This document shows, in pieces, positions 1-8,773 of a stretch of DNA of 40,466 nt (its first letter is position 1; each line of letters begins with the position of its first letter). Location of the stretch: the NCBI GenBank assembly GCA_016927115.1, contig JAFGNH010000032.1, forward strand, positions 1-40,466, read 5' to 3'. The position numbers and the translations under genes are program-made. The notes below the pieces were generated by a model. The model saw only the letters and a program-made list of their open reading frames with translations. It was not told the DNA's origin and did no database searches. The stretch comes from Anaerolineales bacterium. GTDB taxonomy: Bacteria; Chloroflexota; Anaerolineae; Anaerolineales; E44-bin32.

Positions 1-91
1 CGTACGGGCATGTTCCATGAGGGGTTGCCAGGGCGGCGGGGATCCGGAGGCGACGTATGCGGGTAGCTGAATGGTTCTGTGGAACACGTCC

Positions 92-709
92 TTATTCTGC
101 GGAGTGCCATACTCCCTCGAAATATACGTTGCGAAAAGTCTCGAAGAAACGGTCCTCCCAGAGTATTCGCTCGTCATACATTCTGACGGAAACGTCGAAG
201 TTCAACTGACTGCGCAGTCTCTCCCTTTCTTGTTCAGTCTCTTCACTGGTAATAAAGCTGACGTGGTCTTCAATGGTCTCATTGTGTGTGCCGCTCCAGT
301 AGAATGCCAACCAGGAGTTAATGGGCCCCACATGATCAAGCAGGTCGGCATCCTGCACCACCCGGACCTCCAGGGAATATTCGTGCCCGTTGTTACGTTG
401 ATTATGCAGACGCACTATCTCACAAATCCGATCCAATTCCTCTTCGTCGAAGTGAGTTCCCAGTAATTTCCCGGTGAGCTCGGCTCCGACTATATTGTGT
501 GGTTTGCTGCCTTTTCCGATGTCATGGAAAAGTGCACCGGTGAAGAGCACATCTCCATCGATATTCAGGTCCAGAAGGCTGCAGATGTCTTCGGCAATCC
601 TGGCTGTGCGAAGCCCGTGATAAAAAATCCAGCCAGGTTCGCGCTCTTTATGTGTTTTACAATCCAGCATCACGGATCGGGCGATCTGCTCTATCTGTTC
701 ACGGTTCAT
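92..709 (-). CDS. HD-domain metal-dependent phosphohydrolase
   Basis: A 205-residue cytoplasmic protein with the HD-superfamily metal site: H31 (YHGLRTA), the H62-D63 doublet in LFHDIGKG, H102 (LHNQRN) and D120 (QDADLLD), in the usual order and spacing. Family members hydrolyse phosphate esters, often of nucleotides; the substrate cannot be read from the sequence. The C-terminal third (EETEQERERLRSQL) is helical and charged and is less family-like. The gene lies alone on the minus strand, with 173 bases separating it from the next minus-strand gene. That gap holds a 9-base direct repeat CGGATAGCG (785-793 and 800-808), which is 15 bases apart and of unknown meaning. The fold is certain; the function is open. 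Confidence 0.85.
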   Translation of the reverse strand: MNREQIEQIARSVMLDCKTHKEREPGWIFYHGLRTARIAEDICSLLDLNIDGDVLFTGALFHDIGKGSKPHNIVGAELTGKLLGTHFDEEELDRICEIVRLHNQRNNGHEYSLEVRVVQDADLLDHVGPINSWLAFYWSGTHNETIEDHVSFITSEETEQERERLRSQLNFDVSVRMYDERILWEDRFFETFRNVYFEGVWHSAE

Positions 710-882
710 CTTATTCCTTCCCGGAGGTGTGCCGGTTTGAGCCGGCAGCTGCTGTGATTGCAGTCTTCGATTTTACTAAATAAACGGATAGCGGCGAATC
801 GGATAGCGCAGTTTTGATTCTGGACGTTTCTGAATCTGGACGGAAAAGGTTTTTTCCCGGGCCAGATACGATACTGTAAATG

Positions 883-1152
883 TTATTCGTTTCGCCTGAT
901 GATGGTTTTTTCTGCGCCTATTTTTCCATCCTTCATATCCGTGACCTTATACACATTCCCCTCCTTATCATACGTGGTCCATTCGCCCACCTGGATCCCG
1001 TCACGGAAATACCCTGAACGCATAAGTGTGCCGTTCTTCCTGAACCATTGCCAGTACCCGACAGGCAGGCCATTTACAACCCGTCCTTTTGCCATAATCG
1101 AACCATCTTTATGGTTTAGGGTATACTCTTCCGGACGGCTTTCGGAGTCCAT
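883..1152 (-). CDS. small MORN/YwqK-type repeat protein
   Basis: An 89-residue protein made of about three short beta-hairpin repeats: HKDGSIMAKGRVVNGLPVGYW, then RKNGTLMRSGYFRDGIQVGEW, then DKEGNVYKVTDMKDG. The pattern of G-x-hydrophobic, G-hydrophobic-x-x-G-x-W is that of MORN-variant repeats found in YwqK-like proteins. No signal peptide is seen. The ATG at 1152 follows a good GGGAGGA ribosome site. Some YwqK proteins are called antitoxins, but no toxin partner is encoded beside it, so only the repeat fold is claimed. Confidence 0.75.
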   Translation of the reverse strand: MDSESRPEEYTLNHKDGSIMAKGRVVNGLPVGYWQWFRKNGTLMRSGYFRDGIQVGEWTTYDKEGNVYKVTDMKDGKIGAEKTIIRRNE

Positions 1153-1270
1153 GCTGATCCTCCCGCAGGCTGCTTTCCATGCTGAGGCCGGAATCGTCCG
1201 GGATCAGAACGCCTGCATGTATCGGGGTGAATCCCTGATGTAATTCTACCAGCCGATTGGCGGAAGCAAG

Positions 1271-1870
1271 TCAGACACACTTCTGGTTGAACCGGCATAT
1301 TTTCCACCCTGCATGGGCCGGATCACATTCAATTTCCATAATCCCACAAGTATCGACCTGGAATTCCCATCTGCGGTAGACCGGGAGCCCAAGCAGGAAG
1401 CACATCATCAGGCGAATCAATCCGTCGTGACTGACCAGAACAATATCTTCGTTGTTTTGCAGCATTTCATTGAAGAAGGATTCAATCCGGGAGAGGGCCT
1501 CTTCACCGCTTTCCCCCTCCGGAAATTTAAAATCTCTGTCTCTGGCCTGGAAAGCGTTCCAGACATCCGGGAATTTTTGCTGAAGCTCCTGATCCGATAA
1601 ACCATCGGTAAGGCCGATGTCGATTTCATTCAAGCGGCTGTCTACAATGGAGAACAGACCCGCGTTTTGAGCAACGTATTCGATCGTCTGGCTGGTTCTC
1701 AGGTATTGGCTGACGTAGATCCGGTTTACTGGTCTGCCCTCAAAATATGACAGCAATTTCTGTGCTTCCGTATGCCCCTTTTTACTGATTGGCATGTTTT
1801 GATGCCTCAGAACCGGGCTGTAGAAATCCCCCTTTTCCTTATCGGCGTGCCGAATGATATGCCATTTCAT
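1271..1870 (-). CDS. histidine phosphatase family protein
   Basis: A 199-residue phosphoglycerate-mutase-like phosphatase. The N-terminal R7-H8 pair (IIRHADKEKG) gives the phospho-accepting histidine, YLRTSQT gives the second phosphate-binding arginine, and VSHDGLIRLMM near residue 147 carries the second conserved histidine. An acidic GESGEEALSRI segment sits at the place of the general acid. The protein is cytosolic. Members dephosphorylate small molecules such as sugar phosphates or alpha-ribazole phosphate; nothing here fixes the substrate. It is transcribed away from the sugar operon that starts at 2281, sharing the 410-base intergenic region. Confidence 0.85.
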   Translation of the reverse strand: MKWHIIRHADKEKGDFYSPVLRHQNMPISKKGHTEAQKLLSYFEGRPVNRIYVSQYLRTSQTIEYVAQNAGLFSIVDSRLNEIDIGLTDGLSDQELQQKFPDVWNAFQARDRDFKFPEGESGEEALSRIESFFNEMLQNNEDIVLVSHDGLIRLMMCFLLGLPVYRRWEFQVDTCGIMEIECDPAHAGWKICRFNQKCV

Positions 1871-2131
1871 GCTTTTGCCCCTTTTCTCACTCTGGTTGCT
1901 GGATCCGGATATATTGAAACGTTCTTGATCTTACAATGAAAACAAACAAAGCGGCAAAGGAATAACTTCCACAGCCCTTGTTATTTTCAGCACGGGATAT
2001 TTTGTGCTGTCCATTTCCCTTTCGGGTTGTGGCAGCGATAAGGTTGGAAAGTAATCTTCTCCCCGGGAAGTGGACAAAGGGCGGCGATCGCCGGGTATAT
2101 ACCCAGCCCCACCCCGTTCCAGAATTGTTAC

Positions 2132-2159
2132 TTGATAAGTATAAAAAGTATGCTAAAAT
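2132..2159 (+). promoter_or_regulatory. predicted sigma70-type promoter of the catabolic operon
   Basis: TTGATA (2132-2137), a 16-base spacer and TAAAAT (2154-2159) match the -35/-10 consensus at five of six positions each. The -10 ends where the TGTTC half-site cluster begins, about 120 bases upstream of the first gene. It is predicted by eye only. Confidence 0.55.
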
Positions 2160-2215
2160 GTTCATGAAAAATGAATGTTCGAAAATATTGAACGATCGCA
2201 GAAAATGAACATTCA
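2159..2215. promoter_or_regulatory. TGTTC/GAACA inverted-repeat operator cluster
   Basis: TGTTC at 2159-2163 is followed by a perfect 9-base inverted repeat, TGAATGTTC (2172-2180) and GAACATTCA (2207-2215). Between the arms lies a further TGAAC (2189-2193). The cluster begins at the -10 element and covers the start of the leader, where a repressor would block transcription. The YhfZ-like regulator at 10298, inside the same operon, is the natural candidate ligand; this is inference. Confidence 0.45.
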
Positions 2216-2280
2216 GGATTTCCTTGTTATTGCTTTCCAGAAAAGGCGCCCACAACAATCCATTTAAGGAGACAGTATAG

Positions 2281-3804
2281 ATGGAATCAGAAATCCCTCG
2301 ATTGGCGGTAAAAGGAATCACAAAGAAGTTTCCGGGCGTTATTGCACTGGATGATGTCTCCTTTGAAGTCTTCTCAGGTGAAATCCATGCAATGGTGGGG
2401 GAAAACGGTGCCGGGAAATCCACCTTGATGCACATAATAGCTGGCGTATATCAGCCGGATGCGGGTTGTATGTATATTGATGGGTCCGAATATCTGCCGG
2501 AGAATGAGAAGGATTCACAGAACACAGGGGTGGCGATCGTTTTCCAGGAGGGCAGCTTATTTCCTCCACTCAGCATTGCTGAGAATATATTTGCAGGCCG
2601 CCAGCCAGTAAAAGCACTGGGTACGGTAGACTTTCGGTCCATGTTTGATATTACTTCAACGCTGCTTGCTGATCTTGATCTCAAAGTTCCCTCCGCCACT
2701 CTGGTAGAGCAGCTTTCTGCAGGTCAGCGCCAACTGGTGGAGATTGCGAAAGCACTTTCCCAGAATGTGCGGATTCTGATTCTTGATGAACCCACCTCTT
2801 CACTCACCATCAGTGAAGCTCGCCATTTATTCAAAATCCTGCGAGGTCTGGCAGATCAGGGGGTGGCGGTTATCTTTGTAACCCACCGTCTGGCCGAAGT
2901 ATTTGAGGTGGCGGACCGGGTCACCGTCCTGCGAGATGGCAGCGTAACCGGCATCAGGACAATCGGCAAGACTGATCCGGATGAGCTGATGCATCTTGAA
3001 GTCGGCCGGCAGCTTTCCTTTGAACCCGCTCCGGTTCCGGATTTCTCTTCATCTCCGGTCACACTGGAAATCCATTCCCTGGTGGTTCCCCCGGTTATTA
3101 AAGATGCCTCATTGAAAGTTCATTCTGGTGAAATTGTATGCCTGGCCGGGCTGATAGGAGCCGGCAGGACGGAGCTGTGTGAGGCGATTTTTGGTATTCA
3201 CGAGCCGGTTTCTGGTGAGATCCTGGTTAATGGAAACACGATTGCCCCACATCATCCAATCGATGCCATGCAGATGGGCATTGGAATGGTTCCGGAAGAC
3301 CGGAGGGATGCGGGTTTGTTCTTATCCATGAGCGTGGCTACCAACATTGTAGCGGCAAATATGCGGGCTTTCACACATGGAGGCGTTGTATCCAGGAAAG
3401 AGATCGAAGAACATGCTCAGCGTTATGTATGTGATTTGAATATTGTTACCCGTTCCATCCATCAGGATGTGATGTATCTGAGTGGTGGAAACCAGCAAAA
3501 AGTCCTCCTTGCAAAATGGTTGGCCAGAAATCCCCAAATACTGATCGTCGATGAACCAACCCGGGGGGTTGATGTTGGTGCGAAGGCAGAACTTTACAAG
3601 CTTCTGCGTGAACTGGCCGCAAACGGGGTAGCGCTGCTGGTTGTATCTTCTGATCTTCCCGAGGTGCTGGCATTAGCCCATCGAATCGTGGTCATGGCTG
3701 AAGGATATACCGTTGGTGAGCTGGATCCCCGCCAGGCGGATGAAGTCAGCATCTTGCAGCTTGCGACACCGAAATCTGCAATTGTAGAAAGAGAGCAAAA
3801 CTAA
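2281..3804 (+). CDS. sugar ABC transporter ATP-binding protein (RbsA/MglA type)
   Basis: A 507-residue ATPase with two fused nucleotide-binding domains, the hallmark of RbsA/MglA/XylG importers. Domain 1 has Walker A GENGAGKST (40-48), signature LSAGQRQ (about 144) and Walker B ILILDEP (about 164). Domain 2 has the degenerate Walker A GLIGAGRTE (about 288) normal for the family, signature LSGGNQQK (about 399) and LIVDEPTRGVDVG. It energises the permease encoded next, whose ATG comes four bases after this stop. It is first in the operon and follows GGAGACAG. The substrate is not given by the ATPase; the neighbours suggest a sugar, polyol or sugar acid. Confidence 0.93.
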   Translation: MESEIPRLAVKGITKKFPGVIALDDVSFEVFSGEIHAMVGENGAGKSTLMHIIAGVYQPDAGCMYIDGSEYLPENEKDSQNTGVAIVFQEGSLFPPLSIAENIFAGRQPVKALGTVDFRSMFDITSTLLADLDLKVPSATLVEQLSAGQRQLVEIAKALSQNVRILILDEPTSSLTISEARHLFKILRGLADQGVAVIFVTHRLAEVFEVADRVTVLRDGSVTGIRTIGKTDPDELMHLEVGRQLSFEPAPVPDFSSSPVTLEIHSLVVPPVIKDASLKVHSGEIVCLAGLIGAGRTELCEAIFGIHEPVSGEILVNGNTIAPHHPIDAMQMGIGMVPEDRRDAGLFLSMSVATNIVAANMRAFTHGGVVSRKEIEEHAQRYVCDLNIVTRSIHQDVMYLSGGNQQKVLLAKWLARNPQILIVDEPTRGVDVGAKAELYKLLRELAANGVALLVVSSDLPEVLALAHRIVVMAEGYTVGELDPRQADEVSILQLATPKSAIVEREQN

Positions 3805-3807
3805 ACC

Positions 3808-4818
3808 ATGTCTGAAATAAACGTAAGTGAACGTATAGAAGCTCCATCGCAGGAAAAATCTCTAAAAGATTTATTCCACCGTTTTTTTCAGCGGATTGCA
3901 GCCGACCGCCCGCTTCTGCTGATTATTCTCATTTCCCTTCTTTGTCTCGGAATGTCATTGAGTTTTCCGGAATCGTTTCCGCGCCGGGCTAATTTTGCGG
4001 CAGTCCTGCTGGATACGGCACAGAGCGGAATTCTCACGGTGGGGATGATGCTCCTGCTGGTGGGTGGGGTATTTGACCTGTCGATCGGTTCGATTATGGC
4101 ATTCTCGGGAATCGTTGCGGGTGTTTTTGTAAAAGATCTGGGCGTGTCGGCTGAACTGTCCTTTCTGATCGGCATTCTGGTTGGAACGGTGTGCGGGACT
4201 TTAAATGGTTTTATCATCACCCGGCTTCGTATTAATGCCTTGATTACTACGCTTGCAATGCAGGGGATTCTGCGAGGAGTGACGCAGATTGTCGCCCCGG
4301 CCGGCGTGGCCAATCTACCGCAGGATTTCCGCCCTTACGGCCAGGTGGTATTCCTGGGGTTGCAATCGCCTTTCTGGGTGATGCTGGTAGTTGTACTGCT
4401 CGGCTGGTTTATGATGCAAAGAACCCGTTTTTTCCGCCAGTACTATTTCATCGGCAGCAACCCAAAAGCCGCTGCCCTGTCGGGAATCAAGGTGGATTAT
4501 CTGATGTTGATAAGCTTTACCCTGATGGGTACATTGGCAGGCCTGGCGGGCACGCTGCTGGCGTCACGGCTCAGTAATGCTGTTGTTCTGGCTGGTGTAG
4601 GAGTTGAACTCAAGAGTATCACAGCCGCGATTCTGGGTGGCGCCAGTCTGGCCGGCGGGGTAGGGACCATTCCTGGTGCTTTTCTCGGTGTGCTGTTCAT
4701 GTCCCTGATCCAAAACACTCTGATTATCGCCCGCGTACCGGTGTTCTACCAGAATATTGTCGTTGGTATTGTCTTGCTCGTAGCGATTGGAATCGATCAG
4801 ATTGGTAGAAGGAGGTGA
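3808..4818 (+). CDS. sugar ABC transporter permease (RbsC type)
   Basis: A 336-residue inner-membrane protein with about eight to ten hydrophobic segments after a polar cytoplasmic N-terminus of about 35 residues. It matches the RbsC/BPD_transp_2 pattern: GGVFDLSIGSIMA near residue 90, NGFIITRLRINALITTLA in the middle, SNPKAAALSGI, and the ILGGASLAGGVGTIPGAFLG loop near the C-terminus that contacts the ATPase. It begins four bases after the ATPase stop with little ribosome site of its own, so translational coupling is likely. It forms the channel of the importer with the ATPase (2281) and binding protein (4922). Confidence 0.93.
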   Translation: MSEINVSERIEAPSQEKSLKDLFHRFFQRIAADRPLLLIILISLLCLGMSLSFPESFPRRANFAAVLLDTAQSGILTVGMMLLLVGGVFDLSIGSIMAFSGIVAGVFVKDLGVSAELSFLIGILVGTVCGTLNGFIITRLRINALITTLAMQGILRGVTQIVAPAGVANLPQDFRPYGQVVFLGLQSPFWVMLVVVLLGWFMMQRTRFFRQYYFIGSNPKAAALSGIKVDYLMLISFTLMGTLAGLAGTLLASRLSNAVVLAGVGVELKSITAAILGGASLAGGVGTIPGAFLGVLFMSLIQNTLIIARVPVFYQNIVVGIVLLVAIGIDQIGRRR

Positions 4819-4921
4819 ACAAGAGCTTATCAGACGATTGATTTTCAGCAGGGACTAGTATTTCACGGAACACGTAAAAAGTGCAGTAAGGCGATTACGG
4901 CAAAACACAGGAGGTGGAAGA

Positions 4922-6010
4922 ATGAAGCACAGTTCTGGTATGGTTTATCGGATGGTAGTACTGCTGATCGTGACCTCGATTTTGCTTGTTGCATGTGGTT
5001 CACAGCCGGCAGCAGCACCTGCAGAGGAAGGGGGTGAACAGATTACACAAGTAGGGAAGATTGGAGGATCCGATCGCGCGGATCAAGAATATGTCTGGAT
5101 ATCCCAGTTCTCCAATCTCCCCTTGTTTGTGGAACGAGTGTATCCGGGATTGGATGCGTTTGCAAGAGATTTCGGTGTGACAGTTCGAAAGGCCGGCCCG
5201 ACAACGGTTGATCTTGCAGCCTATATTGCCACAGTGGAACAGGAATGTGCCCGCGGCCCTGCCGGGATCATCGTGGTCGGCGGCTGGGATCCTGCTCTGA
5301 CAGAGCCTGTTAACAAATGTATTGAGATGAAAGTTCCGGTCGTTGTAACCGACGGTGATCTGTTCCAATCCAACAGGCTTTCGTACGTAGGTACAGACTG
5401 GTATCACCTTGGCGTTGTGATGGCTGAAGCACAAATACGTGAACATGAAGCTCTCGGCCTGACAGCAGGCCAGGTGGCGGTTATTTCCCCGATTCAGAAC
5501 GAGAACATGCAGCTTTCCCGCCAGGGAATCAAGGATACGCTGGCAGGAACCGGAATTGAGGTGGTTGCTGAAGAGGATAATGACTCGCAGGCGGATATCG
5601 CCGCCCAGAAAACCGCAGCACTGATGGCGGCCTATCCCGACCTGACCGGTATGATAGGGTTGGATTCAGAAGCGGGGCCGGGCATCATCGCAGCGCTGGA
5701 TGAAGCAGGACGATCCGGCGAAATGATTGTGACAGTCAACGAAGCAGGACGCGAGTTCCTGGAGAATATACAGCTTGGTAAAGTTCATTTAATCACGATG
5801 GAGAACTACGACATCATGAATTACCTTGCGCTTTTCCTGCTGTATACCTATCACAACGATGCAATCCGAACCGCCGGTCTGGATCCGTGGATTAACAACT
5901 GGATGCCCCAGTCTGTCGACTCCGGTCTGGTTCTGGTGACTGAAGATACTGTAGGCGACGTGATGCAGTTTATGCTGGAGGCAGAAGAGAAATCTGCTTC
6001 TGAAGAGTAA
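4922..6010 (+). CDS. sugar-binding lipoprotein of the ABC importer (RbsB type)
   Basis: A 362-residue periplasmic-binding-protein-like lipoprotein. A hydrophobic signal ends in the lipobox LVAC with C25 as the lipidated residue, followed by an Ala/Pro/Gly linker. The mature part has the Peripla_BP_4 two-lobe pattern: GPAGIIVVGGWDPALTEPV, VPVVVTDGD, RLSYVGTDWYHLG and DLTGMIGLDSEAGPG. A strong AGGAGGTGG site (4909-4917) precedes the ATG, which fits the high expression these receptors need. It delivers the ligand to the permease at 3808. The ligand is unknown; the downstream kinase, dehydrogenases and epimerase suggest a ketose, polyol or sugar acid. Confidence 0.92.
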   Translation: MKHSSGMVYRMVVLLIVTSILLVACGSQPAAAPAEEGGEQITQVGKIGGSDRADQEYVWISQFSNLPLFVERVYPGLDAFARDFGVTVRKAGPTTVDLAAYIATVEQECARGPAGIIVVGGWDPALTEPVNKCIEMKVPVVVTDGDLFQSNRLSYVGTDWYHLGVVMAEAQIREHEALGLTAGQVAVISPIQNENMQLSRQGIKDTLAGTGIEVVAEEDNDSQADIAAQKTAALMAAYPDLTGMIGLDSEAGPGIIAALDEAGRSGEMIVTVNEAGREFLENIQLGKVHLITMENYDIMNYLALFLLYTYHNDAIRTAGLDPWINNWMPQSVDSGLVLVTEDTVGDVMQFMLEAEEKSASEE

Positions 6011-6109
6011 TTTTGTTGGTTTTCGTTGGCGCTGCCCTGCACAGGTAGCAGGGTGGCGTCGACGGAATGTTCGATCGTCAGGGCTGTGCAAATCAAAGGT
6101 GGTGGCTTG

Positions 6110-7054
6110 ATGACATCTCGAAAAAAAATTTCTTTGGATGAATTTGATGCCCTTTTTGAATCCCTGAAGAACTGGGGAAAGTGGGGAGAGGATGATACTC
6201 TCGGAACTCTGAATTACATTACCCCACAAAAGGTGCAAGAAGCGGCGGCACTGGTCAGGAGCGGACGCCATGTTTCGATGTCGATCCCGATCAATACTGA
6301 AGCCGGTCCTGATAATCCCAACCCTGCCATCCATTATATGGTGACTACACATGGTATCGATGTGGGGGCAGGTCAAAACCTTCGATTTGCTACAGATTTC
6401 CTCGGAATGCAGTTCCATGGAGATTGCCACACACATATTGATGCGCTGTGCCATATCGCATACAGGGGGCAGCTTTACGGGGGGCGACCTGCAGACATGG
6501 TCACCTGCCGCGGGGCACAGGGACTTGATATTACGAACTATGCACACGGTATTGTCAGCAGGGGCGTGCTTATTGATATACCCCGGTTGCGCGGCGTAAA
6601 GTGGCTTGAGCCGGGAGAAGTTGTCTCCAGCGATGAAATTGAGGCAGCGGGGAAGGCTGTCGGTGTGGAACTCCAGTCCGGAGATGTAATGGTGTTCAGA
6701 ACGGGCCATCACAGGCGGCGGCTTGAGCTTGGTGCCTGGGATGTTGGTTACACTGGAGAAGGCCGTGCGGGCCTGGATCCCTATGCGCTGCAGCTGCTGC
6801 ATGAGAGGGAGGTGGCAGTTTTTCTGCCGGATGGAGATGGGGAAACAGTTCCCGGTTTGATGAAAGAAATCCAGTATCCTCTTCACCCGCTGCAGGTGAC
6901 GGCTATGGGAATGGCCGTTGCTGACAGCCTGCAGTTTGAAGAACTTGTTGAGGTATGTGAAGAAGAGCAGCGCTGGGAATTCATGGTAGTGATAGCACCG
7001 CTGCGTCTGCCCAAGGCAACCGGGTCACCGTTCAATCCTTTTGCAGTTTTTTAG
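6110..7054 (+). CDS. cyclase-family metal hydrolase (kynurenine-formamidase-like)
   Basis: A 314-residue enzyme with the cyclase-superfamily metal motif around residues 103-115: H103, then C-H-T-H109-I-D111-A-L-C-H115, corresponding to the usual HxGTHxDxPxH. These enzymes are manganese- or zinc-dependent hydrolases acting on amides, cyclic imides or lactones. In this operon it may open a lactone or amide of the imported compound, which is inference. The ATG at 6110 is chosen because AAGGTGGTGG lies just upstream; an upstream in-frame extension to 6026 would encode 28 residues with no family similarity. The 99-base gap before it holds ATGTTCGATCG (6067-6077), reminiscent of the operator half-sites at 2159-2215. 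Confidence 0.85.
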   Translation: MTSRKKISLDEFDALFESLKNWGKWGEDDTLGTLNYITPQKVQEAAALVRSGRHVSMSIPINTEAGPDNPNPAIHYMVTTHGIDVGAGQNLRFATDFLGMQFHGDCHTHIDALCHIAYRGQLYGGRPADMVTCRGAQGLDITNYAHGIVSRGVLIDIPRLRGVKWLEPGEVVSSDEIEAAGKAVGVELQSGDVMVFRTGHHRRRLELGAWDVGYTGEGRAGLDPYALQLLHEREVAVFLPDGDGETVPGLMKEIQYPLHPLQVTAMGMAVADSLQFEELVEVCEEEQRWEFMVVIAPLRLPKATGSPFNPFAVF

Positions 7055-7139
7055 TGGAAACTGACTGCTTTGTTGAAGTTGTGATGGTATGGAGTAAGGA
7101 AACTTTGGGGTTATTTTCTCGGTTTGGAGGGTTTGTATT

Positions 7140-7931
7140 GTGGACAGATCATTTCCGATCGTACTCATAACAGGTAGTGGAACAGGAATTGGTGCAGCCG
7201 CTGCCAGGATTTTTGGTGGTGGGGGTGCTGCTGTAGGTGTGGTTGGACGTCGAATTGAACCTCTGGAGAACACTGCAGCACAGATTGAAGCTGCCGGAGG
7301 CAAAGCCCTGGTGATCCCGGCTGATCTGGCTGATCCCGCTGCGCCACATCTTATTGTTTCCAAAGTTGCAGAGAAATGGGGCGGGCTTGACGTGATAGTG
7401 AATAACGCGGCGGCTATTCATCATCTCCCTGTAGCTGAGGCCACCAGGGAATGGTTCGATCGACACATGGCAGTGAATGTCCGTGCCCCCTATTTCCTGG
7501 TCCAGGAAGGACTTCCGTATCTAAAAGAATCTGCAGCCCCGTGTGTGATCAATATCTCTTCCTCATCCGGATCGCTGGCTATTCCTGGACAGTCCATGTA
7601 TGGCTGTTCAAAGGCAGCGCTGGAATATCTCACCCGTTCTCTGGCCGCAGAGCTCGCACCCTGGTCTATTCGGGTCAATGCCATTGCTCCCGGGCCGGTC
7701 GATACCCCGATCCATCTTACATGGGCTGGAGATGACCTGGAAGGCGCGTATGAGCGGATGAAAAAGGAAGTTCCTTTACAGAGAATGGGGACTGCGGAAG
7801 AATTGGGTGAATGGATTGTATGGTTGGCGGGGCCCCAGTCCCGGTTTGTCACCGGAGCTGTTATTCCTGTTGATGGAGGCCAGGTTCTGCCGGGTGCACT
7901 CTCAGCCATCTCCGGGGAGCAGGACGGGTAA
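7140..7931 (+). CDS. SDR family NAD(P)-dependent oxidoreductase
   Basis: A 263-residue classical short-chain dehydrogenase. It has the nucleotide-binding TGSGTGIG at 11-18, VVGRR after strand 2, NNAA in the middle, serines in NISSSSG, and the catalytic Y154-GCS-K158. The C-terminal GAVIPVDGGQ is typical. The start is GTG at 7140, preceded eight bases upstream by GGAGGG. An arginine after strand 2 (VGRRIE) hints at NADP, but that is weak. It lies 25 bases upstream of a second SDR. The two could oxidise neighbouring hydroxyls, or one could be an epimerising partner of the other. Confidence 0.9.
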   Translation: MDRSFPIVLITGSGTGIGAAAARIFGGGGAAVGVVGRRIEPLENTAAQIEAAGGKALVIPADLADPAAPHLIVSKVAEKWGGLDVIVNNAAAIHHLPVAEATREWFDRHMAVNVRAPYFLVQEGLPYLKESAAPCVINISSSSGSLAIPGQSMYGCSKAALEYLTRSLAAELAPWSIRVNAIAPGPVDTPIHLTWAGDDLEGAYERMKKEVPLQRMGTAEELGEWIVWLAGPQSRFVTGAVIPVDGGQVLPGALSAISGEQDG

Positions 7932-7955
7932 GGATGGAATTTTGGTGGAGGATTT

Positions 7956-8726
7956 ATGGCTAAATACGATTTTTATGGAAAAGTAGCACTGGTGACCGGA
8001 GCTACTTCGGGCATTGGGCAGGCAGCTGCTGTCAGACTTGCCCGGGAAGGTGCTCTGGTAGGTGTAAACCATCGTGCTTCCGGCGATCCGGGCAAGACGC
8101 TGGCGTTAATCAAGGAGTTTGACGGCAAGGCGTTTGCGGTGGAAGCGGATATGCGGAAGCCGGATGAAATTGAGCAAATGGTCCATGAAACAACAAAACG
8201 CGGTGGAAGGCTTGATTACCTTGTCAGCAATGCTGCGATCAATCCTCTCCTTCAATGGGATACCACAACACTGGATGATTACAACCGGATCCAGGAGACA
8301 AATCTGCGGGGCACCTGGGTGGTCTGTCAGGCTGCTGCAAAACAGATGATTGCTGAAGGACATAAAGGAGCGATCGTTACCGTTTCGTCCATTTCCGCGT
8401 ATGTTGGAGCACGGGAGCAGATAGTCTACTGCGGAACAAAAGCCGGAATCGTGATGCTGACCAAAGGTCTGGCAACGGTGTTGGGCCAGCACGGAATTCG
8501 TATAAATTGTGTGCTGCCCGGGGCGATTCTCACACCGATGAGCAGTGAATTGGTTTCCCATGGATCGCCTGTTCGAAAATATTACGAAGATCGCACACCT
8601 CTGGGATACATCGGCAGGCCTGAAGAAGTGGCGAATGTTATCACCTTTCTGTTAAGCGATGAAGCAAGTTATATGCACAGCTCAGAAGTTCTGGTGGATG
8701 GCGGATTTATCACCAATGCTGAATAG
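7956..8726 (+). CDS. SDR family oxidoreductase (second copy)
   Basis: A 256-residue classical SDR with TGATSGIG near residue 15, SNAAI in place of NNAG, the serine in TVSSIS, and catalytic Y158-CGT-K162. VNHRASGDP after strand 2 resembles NADP-preferring relatives. It ends in the usual SSEVLVDGG. A GGTGGAGG ribosome site lies just before the ATG. It differs from the first SDR across most of its length, so the pair is not a recent duplication. The substrate is unknown; it is presumably a polyol or hydroxy acid from the upstream importer. Confidence 0.9.
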   Translation: MAKYDFYGKVALVTGATSGIGQAAAVRLAREGALVGVNHRASGDPGKTLALIKEFDGKAFAVEADMRKPDEIEQMVHETTKRGGRLDYLVSNAAINPLLQWDTTTLDDYNRIQETNLRGTWVVCQAAAKQMIAEGHKGAIVTVSSISAYVGAREQIVYCGTKAGIVMLTKGLATVLGQHGIRINCVLPGAILTPMSSELVSHGSPVRKYYEDRTPLGYIGRPEEVANVITFLLSDEASYMHSSEVLVDGGFITNAE

Positions 8727-8773
8727 ATCCGCGATCGCATAGCCAGTCATAAAGTACGATTCAGGAGGCGGTA

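Larger units (their letters stand above)
1871..2280. other. divergent intergenic region ahead of the catabolic operon
   Basis: This 410-base gap separates the minus-strand histidine phosphatase from the plus-strand transporter operon. It holds a sigma70-like promoter at 2132-2159 and clustered TGTTC/GAACA half-sites at 2159-2215, listed separately. The left part has no recognisable gene. A 76-codon open frame at 1978-2208 has no ribosome site or family features and covers the promoter, so it is not called. Confidence 0.6.

Noticed and set aside
883-1152. YwqK-type antitoxin of a toxin-antitoxin pair
   Set aside because: The repeat fits, but no small toxin gene is adjacent, so only the fold is reported.
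2082-2091. GCGATCGC octamers as a cyanobacterial HIP1 signal
   Set aside because: Only isolated copies were noticed (here and near 8729); that is far too few for HIP1 and the gene content is not cyanobacterial.
1978-2208. 76-codon gene in the promoter region
   Set aside because: It covers the promoter and operator, has no ribosome site and shows no family features.
5789-6886. 365-codon minus-strand open frame
   Set aside because: It is antisense to the binding-protein and cyclase genes, both of which have clear motifs; its Cys/His-rich composition is a shadow of the sense codons.
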